NCBI GenBank assembly: GCA_030737875.1
Contig: CM060918.1
Coordinates: 772,142,552-772,206,551, forward strand
DNA from: Allium sativum
Taxonomy: Eukaryota > Streptophyta > Magnoliopsida > Asparagales > Amaryllidaceae
Reading direction: 5' to 3'
Length of the DNA: 64,000 nucleotides
Below are positions 1 through 9,180 of the stretch, one piece after another; position 1 is the first letter of the stretch, and each line of letters opens with the position of its first letter. The translations under genes and the position numbers were made by a program. A model generated the notes under the pieces. That model saw only the letters and a list, made by a program, of their open reading frames with translations. It did not search any database and was not told where the DNA came from.

Positions 1-691
1 TTATGATTTGAAATTGTTTTCAAAACATGTAAACACTAGCAATAATATCAAATGCCTTTGTTTTATTCGTATCAATCATATTTTGGCTGTTATAAGGTAA
101 AAGCTCTATCCTCCGGTTTGCGTTGCATTGTGTGATGGGAACTGAGTCTTATAACGGTTTCATTTTTATAAAAAGCATAGCGATGTTTAAAAGAATGATT
201 TGTTTTAAAGCACTGGCAATCCAATGGAGTAAACCCGTTCCACGAAAGTGGCGTGGTCCTATGGTTAGCCATATTGTATTTGTGTTGAGTAGATTTCTCA
301 TACCAGTCCCATGACTGACTCGTAGTTTGTTTCACTCTCAAACTCGGGTGCCCCTTTTTCCACACGGGCAGCCTTGTATTCAGGTTTAGCTGGTTCTTTC
401 TGGAAAGCTGGAGCTGAAGATGGATTCTATCATTTATTTCTTTTTATGTTGTTCAGCTCCTATTGTACATATTTTGTTTATTTCCGCTGGTGACATTTAT
501 GTATAGCTGAACTGTATTTGTACTAAGTAAGATCCTTTATGCTGTGTAACTCTGATGATTACTTTTATCCAGTATATTCTATTGTTCATTATCTGGTGTA
601 TTTATTTAATTCTGTTCTGCTATTATCTGTTTCTGTGTTATATTCCAAAGATAACCCTGTTTCCGTGAGAACGGGAATTCGGGTCGTCTCA
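1..691 (+). repeat. 3' part of the 5' LTR of element A
   Basis: Matches the last ~690 bp of the LTR that ends at 10948 at roughly 98-99% by eye. It stops three bases before the PBS at 695. The LTR may end at 691 (CA) or two bases later, since AC follows in both copies. A 45-bp block at 291-335 is identical to the minus-strand LTR at 12476-12520. A 91-codon antisense frame here is a by-product, not a gene. Confidence 0.93.
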
Positions 692-694
692 ACG

Positions 695-706
695 TGGTAT
701 CAGAGC
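695..706 (+). promoter_or_regulatory. Primer-binding site, initiator tRNA-Met type
   Basis: TGGTATCAGAGC is the standard plant retrotransposon PBS complementary to the 3' end of initiator tRNA-Met. It lies just inside the 5' LTR and fixes the LTR/internal boundary. Confidence 0.95.
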
Positions 707-920
707 TTTGGTTAAGCTTAGTTCTGGAATATAACATTTGAACGAACTCGTCAGAAATAGAACCAGTAGTGTTCTAGGACGGGTAACTCTATACAGATAG
801 GATCAACAATATCCTAGTATGAGTAAAGCAGAATGAAATTACACCTCGATAGACACATTTACGCTTGAAGTATATGTTTCTATGTTTTAAAATATCTTTT
901 CTGTGACCTGACACTTGATC

Positions 921-932
921 TGCTAATTGCAG
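921..932 (+). promoter_or_regulatory. Candidate 3' splice site just upstream of gag
   Basis: A branch-point-like TGCTAAT runs into TGCAG ending at 932, 13 bases before the gag ATG at 946. The decayed gag on the minus strand (ATG at 32493) also has an acceptor-like pyrimidine-rich TTATCTTTCAG immediately before its ATG. Splicing a leader intron out of the long LTR would bring gag-pol close to the cap. This is inference from sequence alone. Confidence 0.35.
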
Positions 933-945
933 AAGTACTAGAAAA

Positions 946-2289
946 ATGAGTGCCAGAAACAGAAGGAATACAGAACCCGATCTAGAGGCTCTATTAAAGA
1001 AATATCGAAACCTGGGTGGAGCACAATTCTCGGGCAATGAATCTATTATTCAAACTCAAGCTTGGATGAGTTCTGTCGAGAGAATGTTTGAGCATATCCA
1101 GCTGAGAGATGAGCAGAAACGGTTAGTAGCATCTTGGGCGCTCAAAGAAGAAGCTTTACTCTGGTGGGAAACAATCATCAAAGATAATCCAGAAGGTGAT
1201 ATCACCTGGGACAGATTCAAAGTGATTTTCCTAGAAAGATTTACTCCTCCCGAAGTAACCGAGAGATTATGTGATGAATTTTCTTATCTAATACAAGGTG
1301 ATATGACCATTCCCGAATATCATAAGAAATTCAATGAACTTGCTCACTTTGCTCCCCATCTGATTCAGAATACAAAGAGGAAAAATCTGAGATTTATTCA
1401 TGGGCTTCAAAGGAAATACCAGAATAAAGTATTGGGGCATGTGAAGCTTCCTTTCTCTGAAATGATATACATGGCCTATCAGTATGAAGATCTCCATAAG
1501 AAAGGAATGTTATGCGACGAAGGAGAAGTTTGTTGTAGTGACAAAGAAGAGTCGGAAACTGATATTCCTGAAGTCAGTACGAGGTCAGAGGTCAGTAAAG
1601 AGCCTAAAGTAAATCGAAAAAGGGCTAGATCTGAAAAAGAACCAGTAACAACTGCTATTTGCTCTAATTGCAATAAGAAAGGAAATTTGTCGATAAATTG
1701 TGGGCCCTTAAAGAAACGAAGCAAGGGTGGATTCAAACCCGGTGGGAAGGCTCGGGAAAGTAGGAAATGCCGGAAGTGCCATCAAGCTGGTCATATTGTG
1801 AAAAACTGCCCGCTATCTCAGAAATCTGAAACGGTACAGGTAAACGAAGTAGCAGAAACTTCTGAGCCCTCAGCTAATCAAGAAAGGCCCGATGTTTTAG
1901 AAGGCACGCTTACTGTCAAAAACATTCCAGTCAAAGTACTGTTTGACACAGGCGCGTCACGAAGCTTCATTTCCAAAGATGCAGCTAAGAAACTGGATTT
2001 GAATTTGAAGAAGCTCAAGGAACCAATGACTGTCCAGAATCCAGTTGGGGGTTCCATTGATCTCAGTTGGATTTGTGGAGTGCCGGTTTCTTTCTCTCGT
2101 TATCGGTTTCCTACCATCGCAGTCGTCATGAATTTTAAAGAGTTTGATCTTATCTTGGGATTGGATTGGCTAACCAAATATGAAGCAGAGGTTAGGTGCG
2201 CCGAGAGAGTTGTTAGAGCCAAGATTAAATCAGGTGATTATATAACCATTCCCTGTGAAGGTCAGAATGCTAATAGAAAAGACTTCTAG
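946..2289 (+). CDS. gag: Gag capsid/nucleocapsid plus aspartic protease (first open segment)
   Basis: This segment is 447 residues long. Residues ~25-190 are the retrotransposon gag (capsid) domain, with typical LLWWETI and WDRFKVIFLERF stretches; gag assembles cytoplasmic particles that package element RNA. Two zinc knuckles follow a basic linker. The first (residues 239-252) keeps three cysteines but has N where the histidine should be. The second (275-288, CRKCHQAGHIVKNC) is a canonical CX2CX4HX4C that binds RNA. The protease has its DTGA active site at residues 334-337 and the ILGLDWL motif near its end. The frame stops at a TAG directly after protease, so capsid and protease could still be produced while pol is cut off. 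The start is the first ATG after the PBS in this frame. Confidence 0.93.
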   Translation: MSARNRRNTEPDLEALLKKYRNLGGAQFSGNESIIQTQAWMSSVERMFEHIQLRDEQKRLVASWALKEEALLWWETIIKDNPEGDITWDRFKVIFLERFTPPEVTERLCDEFSYLIQGDMTIPEYHKKFNELAHFAPHLIQNTKRKNLRFIHGLQRKYQNKVLGHVKLPFSEMIYMAYQYEDLHKKGMLCDEGEVCCSDKEESETDIPEVSTRSEVSKEPKVNRKRARSEKEPVTTAICSNCNKKGNLSINCGPLKKRSKGGFKPGGKARESRKCRKCHQAGHIVKNCPLSQKSETVQVNEVAETSEPSANQERPDVLEGTLTVKNIPVKVLFDTGASRSFISKDAAKKLDLNLKKLKEPMTVQNPVGGSIDLSWICGVPVSFSRYRFPTIAVVMNFKEFDLILGLDWLTKYEAEVRCAERVVRAKIKSGDYITIPCEGQNANRKDF

Positions 2290-2658
2290 GCAGCTTTGAA
2301 TGTTTCTCCAGCCCAAATAGAAAATATCCCTGAAGTCACAGAGAATATTCCTGACCTCATCAAAGACATTCCTGTCGTCAAAAACTATGCGGATGTGTTC
2401 GAAGAAGTTGTTCGCTTACCTCCGCAGAGAGAAATAGATTTCAAGATTGCTTTAATTCCCAATGCAAGGCCGGTAGTTCACGCTATTCGAAGAATGTCCT
2501 TGAAAGAGAAGGAGGAATTAGACAATCAAACACGACAACTAGTATGGAAGGGTCTGATCAGGCCTAGTTTCTCTGATTGGGGTGCAGCAGTGGTGTTTGT
2601 CCCAAAATCTGACGGTACTCTACGATTATGTGTGGATTATCGTGATCTGAACAAATAG
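2290..2658 (+). pseudogene. pol: Reverse transcriptase, N-terminal part (second open segment)
   Basis: This is the same frame as gag, between the first and second TAG codons. It covers the protease-RT linker and the RT fingers. The stretch [21 protein letters not shown] at the end is the conserved RT block that normally runs straight on into [14 protein letters not shown], which is found right after the stop. The TAG therefore falls inside one domain and is not a natural gene boundary. The nearest ATG is at 2296, but there is no reason to think it is a real start. Confidence 0.9.
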
Positions 2659-4407
2659 ACAATAAAGAACAAATATCCATTGCCGCGAATAGATGATTTG
2701 TTGGATCGATTAAATGGAGCACAAGTATTCTCACGAATGGACCTAGCTACAGGCTTCCATCAACTTCGAATTGCCGAAGAGTGTGTTCCAATGACAGCGT
2801 TCAGAGGCCCCGACTTATTCTACGAGTGGTTAGTAATGCCGTTCGGCTTATGTAACGCTCCAGCTTATTTCGTCGATCTGATGAACAGAGTATTCAGAGG
2901 AGTGTTGAATAAATTTGTTCTGGTTTTCATTGACGATATTCTAATCTTCTCTAAATCAAAGGCCGAACATGAAAAGCATCTGGAACAGGTTCTAGAAATT
3001 CTGAGACAGAATGTGTTAAAAGCCAAATTTTCCAAATGTATATTCTGGCAAGATGAAGTGAAATTTCTGGGCCATGTTGTATCGAAAGAAGGAATTGCTG
3101 TGGATCCAAGTAAAATCACGGCTATTCAAAATTGGAAACAGCCCAGTACTCCCACTGAAGTCCGCAGCTTTCTCGGATTGGCTAGCTATTATCGGAAGTT
3201 CGTTAAAGACTTTTCTAAGATATCTGGCCACTTAACGAAGCTTACAAAGAAGCATTCTAAGTTCAAATGGGCTCAAGAAAGTGAGGAGGCTTTCGAAGAG
3301 CTAAAGTTAAGATTAACGACAACTCCAGTGTTAACCATCATTGATGGCAACCAAGATCTAAAGGTTTGGACTGATGCGTCTAGAGAAGGCCTTGGCGCAG
3401 TGTTAATGCAAAGAGGCCAAGTAATTGCTTATGCTAGCCGTCAACTGAAGCCACACGAGAAGAACTACGTAACTCATGATCTTGAGTTATTGGCTATCAT
3501 ATTCTCTTTGAAAATCTGGAGACACTATCTTCTGGGCGAGAGATTTGAACTGTTTACAGATCACCAGTCGTTAAAGTATCTGTTTACTCAGAAGGACTTA
3601 AATTTGAGGCAGCAGCGTTGGCTGGAGTTCCTTACAGCATATGACTTTGAAATTATATATACTCCAGGAAAAGCCAATGTCGTGGCCGATGCGCTGAGCC
3701 GAAAGAATGTAATGATCGCCAGCTTTATTATCATGACATCCTTGATTGACAAAATATCTATTCTTCAGAAGGAGGATAACTTTATTAAAGACATGATAAA
3801 AAGGATTCAGAAAGGCGAACCCTCGTGTTTTCAAATAGATAACGACGAGACCTTGAGGTTAAAAGGAAGGATTTGTGTTCCTGACGTTCCTAAGCTAAAA
3901 AGGGAAGTGTTAGACGAGTGTCACAAGTCCAAGCTGAGTATCCATCCTGGCGTGGCCAAAATGTATAACGATCTCAAAAGAACATTCTGGTGGAAGGCTA
4001 TGAAGAGAGACGTTTCAATATATGTTAGCCGCTGCCCTACTTGCCAGCTAGTCAAGAGTGACCAACAGAAATTGGCTGGATTATTACAACCGCTAGAAGT
4101 TCCTGGTTGGAAGTGGGAGCATATCTCCATGGATTTCATTGATGGTCTGCCCAGAACAAGAAAAGGAAATGACAGTATTTGGGTGATCGTAGATCGCTTC
4201 ACGAAGACCGCCCATTTCATACCTGTCAGATCAAACAGAACCGCTCAGAGTCTGGCGCAGATATACTTCAGGGAAATAGTTAGACTACATGGAGTGCCGC
4301 TCAGTATAGTAAGTGATAGAGATACGATATTCACTAGCGAACTCTGGGAAGCATTTCAAGTCGAGCTGGGAACGAAGTTAAACTTGAGCACCGCTTATCA
4401 TCCTTAG
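2659..4407 (+). pseudogene. pol: Reverse transcriptase core, RNase H and integrase N-terminal half (third open segment)
   Basis: RT palm: [13 protein letters not shown], then the catalytic FIDD box with aspartates at codons 663-664 in the family's usual F/Y-x-D-D form. RNase H: D810 (TDAS), E847 (LELLA) and D872 (TDHQSL). Integrase: HHCC zinc-binding residues H993, H1000, C1030 and C1033, then the first two catalytic acids D1063 and D1124. RT copies element RNA, RNase H degrades the template and integrase inserts the cDNA. The segment stops at TAG codon 1154, inside the integrase core and six codons before the catalytic glutamate. Confidence 0.93.
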
Positions 4408-5187
4408 ACAGACGGTCAGACTGAGAGGGTGAATCGCATTTTAGAAGATCTATTGCGGGCTTGTGTTCTAGATTTCGGTGGATCATGGGAAGACCATCTG
4501 CATTTGGCTGAATTCTCTTATAACAACAGCTACCAGGCGAGTCTGACAATGTCGCCATTCGAAGCATTGTATGGTAGACCGTATCGATCTCCTGCTTGTT
4601 GGGTCGAGCCCGGAAATAGACTTGTGTTAGGGCCTGATATGATTCGAGAAGCTGCCGACAAAGTCGATTTTATTAAGAAGCGATTACTCGCCGCTCAAAG
4701 CCGACAAAAGAGCTATGCCGATAGAAGAAGAAGAGATATATCCTTTGAAGTTGGCGACTATGTATATTTGAAAGTATCGCCGATGAGAGGAGTTATCCGG
4801 TTCGGTAAAACTGGAAAGCTAGCACCCAAATTCATTGGTCCGTTTCCTATTCTGGAACGGATTGGAACTCTCGCTTATAGGGTCAAACTTCCTGACTGGT
4901 TGCCTGGAGTTCATGATGTATTTCATATATCTCAACTTCGAAAGCACGTTCATGATCCAGACTTGATCGTGGAAGAAGCAGCTCAGCAGGACATTGAAAT
5001 AACCCCAGAATTAGCTGTGAGGCGAGAGCCGCTAAAGATTATCGGCAAAGAAACCAAAGAGCTGAGGAACAAGAAGGTTCGCTTAGTCAAAGTGCAATGG
5101 AGTGGAGATCCGCGAGATTGTACTTGGGAAACTGAGGAGAGCATTCAGAAAGCTTACCCCAGATGCCGAGTAGATATCTCTGATTGA
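4408..5187 (+). pseudogene. pol: Integrase C-terminal half with chromodomain (fourth open segment)
   Basis: It starts just after the third TAG with the conserved TDGQTERVN block. E1160 is 35 residues after D1124, the exact D,D35E spacing. Next comes the GPF/Y-type module (KFIGPFPILERIG ... VHDVFHISQL). The last ~75 residues are a chromodomain ending VKVQWSGDPRDCTWE, which in chromoviruses directs integration to particular chromatin. The natural stop TGA is at 5185-5187. Chromodomain presence places A in the chromoviruses; the finer clade (Tekay/Del) is inferred. Confidence 0.92.
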
Positions 5188-5423
5188 CTCCGGTGCAAGG
5201 TACATTTAACCTACTTTGCATTACCATTCAATTCTCTACTCTATTGTTATTTTGTTTTCATAGATGTGCACTTTTAATTATATAGTCTGAATGATTTTTA
5301 AAAGAATATAGAAGTTGATCAGAATATTTTTGAAGGTTGAAACAATTGAATTAGTTGTTGTATTGTGGGATTGTAGATTTATCAAACCACTTTCGACTTT
5401 GTTCCTTTTCGGGGACGAAAAGT
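5188..5423 (+). other. Element A 3' untranslated internal region
   Basis: Non-coding stretch between the gag-pol stop and the polypurine tract. It ends with a TTTTCGGGGACGAAA block at about 5406-5420. Similar blocks precede the PPT in the elements at 24093, 48200 and 61423, a known signature of this group of plant gypsy elements. Confidence 0.8.
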
Positions 5424-5439
5424 TTTAAGTGGGGGAGAT
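5424..5439 (+). promoter_or_regulatory. Polypurine tract of element A
   Basis: TTAAGTGGGGGAGAT directly precedes the LTR start TGTAACGACCC at 5440. This is where plus-strand DNA synthesis is primed. Confidence 0.92.
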
Positions 5440-6339
5440 TGTAACGACCCAGAAAATCTGAACCAATTTAAAATTTTTAAATTGGCTAAAATAATGGATT
5501 TTAAATATTTAAAATAAATATTTTAAATAAAGGAGATGAAAACTGAGTTTGAATCGACATTTGAAAACGAATATAATTAATTATAATTATATATAGAATT
5601 GAAAATGGCGCGGTAGTTCGATAATTCGATTCCAAACTTCAATTGAATGTACCGGGTGCAAAACAATCCGGATTTTAGTGAAACCAAAAACATTAGGTTC
5701 TAATTGATGATATCTTTCCAACGAATCTGACCAATCGAAATTTGATAGCGGAAATCAAAAGATATGTCCAGTTGAAAATACTGAATAGTCGCTATGGAAT
5801 TCAGGCCCTTAAAAATGGACATTTTGCATACGACCTCGGATTTCGACGAAACCACTTTTGTTGGATCCGTGATGTCAAATTATTTCTAGGTTTCAAATTT
5901 CATAATTTTCCGAATCAATATGTGAGCGTGGCAAAGGAAAACGCGTTTGACCAGTTTCAGTTGATTTTAATCGACTGGAAATTGGCCATTTTTCAAACGG
6001 TCTCAGAATTCGACGAAACTAGTTTTGTTAGGACCGTATCGGCAATACGAAGCTAGAAAATATTTTTCTGGAATTTTTCTAGTTAGTATGTGACCCCGGT
6101 AATTTGAAATGTACGTTTAAAATTCAATATAGTGATTTAAATGTAAATTCCACGGAAACTGATTGTAACGATCAAATCAGCTTGCGATACATATCCCATT
6201 GTGTCCGGAATGGGGGTAAAACGCTATGGACGACAGGCGGTAGGCCTCGTTTCGAGGTCGTATGTAAAAGTCAACCTTTTTGCAAAATTAAATAATAAAA
6301 AGGAAAAAAAATATTTTTTTTAATTCCCTCCCTTTTCTT

Positions 6340-6660
6340 CTTCTTGCCCTCCCCCCCCCCCCCCCCCCGATTTCAGTAAACAGAAAACAAAAAAAAAAAA
6401 AAAAGAAGAAGAAAGCAGCAGCAGCCGCCCGCCTTCAGCCGTCGACCAGACCTCCACCGCGCCCTCCGATCTTCTCCCCCCCCCCTCTTCCTTGCACTCG
6501 CTCCCTCCTCCTCCTTCAATCCGACCCCCCCGAAGCCGTTCGAGACCTCGAAGCCCCCCCCCCCCCCGTTCGAAACCCTAGCGCCGCCCCTCTCGAAGCC
6601 AGACTCCGCCTCCCCTCCGACGAACTGCGGAAACCCCCCCCCCCCCCCCCCGCTCTGTAA
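6340..6660 (+). promoter_or_regulatory. C-rich leader block of the element A LTR
   Basis: Several runs of 8-18 cytosines alternate with CCTCC/CTTCTT-type pyrimidine tracts in otherwise AT-rich DNA. The related LTRs carry a GC-rich block at the same place (46740-46980, 49200-49440, and 36300-36560 in reverse). It probably marks the transcription start/5' leader. A GTAAGT at 6651-6665 follows it and is a possible splice donor. Confidence 0.5.
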
Positions 6661-6699
6661 GTTTTTTTTTTTGTTATTTTATTTTTAATGTTTTAAAAA

Positions 6700-7200
6700 C
6701 TGTTTATTTTAAAAAAGGTTAAAACTGATTTTAAATAGATTTAAAACTGATTTTAAAAGCATTTAAAAACTGATTTTATTTTAAAAAGTAAATTCTGATT
6801 TTTTTTGTAAAAAGAAAAACTGATTTTAAATAGATTTAAAAACTGATTTTAAACAGGTTATAAAAACTGATTTTTAAAGGAAATAAAAACTGATTTTTAA
6901 AGGAAATAAAAACTGATTTTATTTTAGGATTTAAAATAGGAAAAAGGTTTAAACTTAAAAAGGAAAAGGTTTAAACTTTGAAATAGAAAAAGGTATAATC
7001 TTTTAAAAGAAAAAGATTTGAACTTGGAAAAATAAAGATCATATTTTTAAAAAGAGAAAAAGACGGAATTTTTATTAGGTAGAAGGAGTAAGATATGATT
7101 TTTGTATTTTTAAAGTAATAAAAATATAATTTTTACATCATAGGAATATCAAAAATATAATCTTTATTTTTGAAAAGGCGGAATATTTTTTTTTTTTTGA
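6700..7200 (+). repeat. Degenerate short A/T-rich tandem repeats
   Basis: The motif AAAACTGATTTTAAA recurs about every 25-35 bp from 6720 to 6930, then shifts to AAAAGGTTTAAACTT-like units. The minus-strand LTR has a comparable but different array at 36100-36245 (a CTAACCTTTTCAATGTAAAA unit), so this zone of the LTR repeatedly expands. Confidence 0.7.
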
Positions 7201-7739
7201 AATGCATTTTTTATATATTGAATAACATAGTAAAAATTCGATTTTTACATATGTAGAGAATACGGGCAACAAAGCGACAGAAAGAGAGATTGGCGAAGAA
7301 GAGTCGTAGTAGTTGGATAGCTATTGGTGAGATTTCTGATTTAAAAATATATATATGTGTGTTAAAATAAAAGTGAATTGCTATATATAATATATATCTA
7401 TATATATATATATATACGCCCCTCGTCCACAAACCATGGACGATATTTATTGGTTGAAATTGTTGTGAAAATTGATTGATAGCGAATGATTGTTTGGGAT
7501 TGTTTGTGATTGATATTGGTTGATTGTGGTTGAAAAATACCCGTTTGTGATTGAGAAATATTTGGTTGAAACCACATAGGATTAGTTTGTGGAAATGAAA
7601 TAAATATATACATGCCGCCTGCGTGCGAACTAAATGCATGATCCCCATTGTCAAAAACCGCGAGGTTTTAAGGTAGAGCGAGGAGCCGTACTAGGGACGG
7701 TCCCGGTTTTAACTACCCTGCCGTTATGCTGCCGAAATT

Positions 7740-8200
7740 TTGAATAATATTCGTGTGTTTGAATTATTTTCATATGCTTAAACTATATTTATTCATTGAA
7801 TAGAAAACATTCATGTGTTGAATTGATATTCATTCGTTGATTAGAAATTCATGTGTTGAATGGTATTCATATTTTGAAATAAATTGTTTGATATTAAAAA
7901 TCACATTTTTATCAATATATAGAAAGTATAGAAAACATTCATGTGTTGAATTGATATTCATTCGTTGATTACAAATTCATGTGTTGAATGGTATTCATAT
8001 TTTGAAATAAATCGTCTGATAATAAAAAATCACATTTTATCGACTATATGAACTGTGTAAAATAATCTCGTTTTAAAGGAAATTGTTTTATGATAAAAAT
8101 CCCATTTTTATCACCAACTTGAACTATGTAAAAAAATAGTGTTTTGAAATGAATTGTTTTACAAAAAAAATCACATTTTTATTGTATGCATAAATCGTTG
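7740..8200 (+). repeat. ~123-bp tandem repeat in the element A LTR
   Basis: ATTCATGTGTTGAATTGATA and neighbouring sequence occurs near 7808 and again near 7931, followed by a decayed third unit rich in AAAATCACATTTTTAT. No coding potential. Confidence 0.75.
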
Positions 8201-8689
8201 AAATGTGAAGTGTTAAAAATAGCCACTTGTTCAAAATAGACATATATGAGTTGAAATATTCATTAATTAGCTAATGAAATGATTTGCACCTATTTATGTA
8301 ACATTAGAAGGAATGGTGTTTTTAAACCAAATAGAAATCAAATATGAAGTCGAATAGAAAATGATAAATGATAAGAACTGTGTATATATGTACATACATA
8401 TTCATTGAACAGATTATAGCAAAGGGGCTAGAGAAGAGGAATAAAATTTTGTGCCCGACAAATAGGTACACATTTACTGCTTTGTTTGGGTGATGATTTT
8501 ATGAGCCTGTTGGCTAGCCGCTTGGCTTTTTCTTTTTCTTTTTGAGATTAGAAGGACCGGGAAAGCTATTTGCGATTTCCCGATGCTCCCGGTGCAGGGG
8601 AGGTTATGGCGAAATTTTCCAAAATTTTAAGGTGTTAGAAAAATATTTGAAGTGGAAACGATATTGAAATCATTGAATGAACTATATTT

Positions 8690-9180
8690 ATATAAATATA
8701 TAAATATAAATAAAATTAAAATGAAATGAAGCCGTGCAGTTCATATTTTGAAACCGTGATTTCAAACAACTAATGCGGGAAATCCGACCATTGGATTTTC
8801 CCGAAACCTCAACCGTCGGGTTCGCCTTGGAAATATCTTCCCAACGGCACCAACCTTGTAAAAATCCAACGGTTGGATTGTCTGGAATGTTTAATTCAAA
8901 TCTGAAGAAAAACAACGCCATAAGCGATTATATTTATATATAAATAAATATAATTATATATTTAATTGAATAACGACGCTGCAGTTCGTATTTTGAAATC
9001 GAAATTTCAAAAGATTGTACCGGGAGATCCAACAGTCGGATTTTCCCGAAACTGGAACCGTTGGATTCGTTTTGGAAAGACCTTTCTAAAGATGTAAATT
9101 TTGCGAAGATCCAACGGTTAGATTTTCAGATATGTGTAAATCAAATCGGAAGAAAAACAGCGCCACGGCCGCTTTATGGC
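8690..9180 (+). repeat. 245-bp direct duplication in the element A LTR
   Basis: TGCAGTTCATATTTTGAAA at 8735 and TGCAGTTCGTATTTTGAAA at 8980 open two diverged units. Each contains a palindromic ATCC-GAC-GGAT block followed by AACCGT-GGxTTCG. A single unit of the same kind is present at 33190-33420 and, in reverse, at 13800-14000. Confidence 0.75.

Larger units (their letters stand above)
946..5187 (+). pseudogene. gag-pol: gag-pol polyprotein of element A, one frame with three in-frame TAG stops
   Basis: A single reading frame of 1,413 codons runs from ATG 946 to a TGA ending at 5187. It encodes, in order, gag, aspartic protease, reverse transcriptase, RNase H, integrase and chromodomain. It is interrupted only by TAG at 2287-2289 (codon 448), 2656-2658 (codon 571) and 4405-4407 (codon 1154), with no frameshift. 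All three are amber and each is explicable as a C-to-T change at a CAG site, the expected scar of CHG methylation followed by deamination in plants (inference). The enzyme motifs are otherwise intact, so the lesions look recent, in line with the near-identical LTRs. Single-frame gag-pol is normal for chromoviruses. Without readthrough only gag-protease would be made. Confidence 0.93.

Noticed and set aside
90..365. 91-codon minus-strand frame, repeated at 10347-10622
   Set aside because: It is duplicated only because it lies in the LTR. In the diverged minus-strand LTR the matching stretch has an indel and an early stop, so the protein is not conserved although the DNA is.
1288..4567. Minus-strand frames across gag-pol
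   Set aside because: Shadows of the plus-strand polyprotein.
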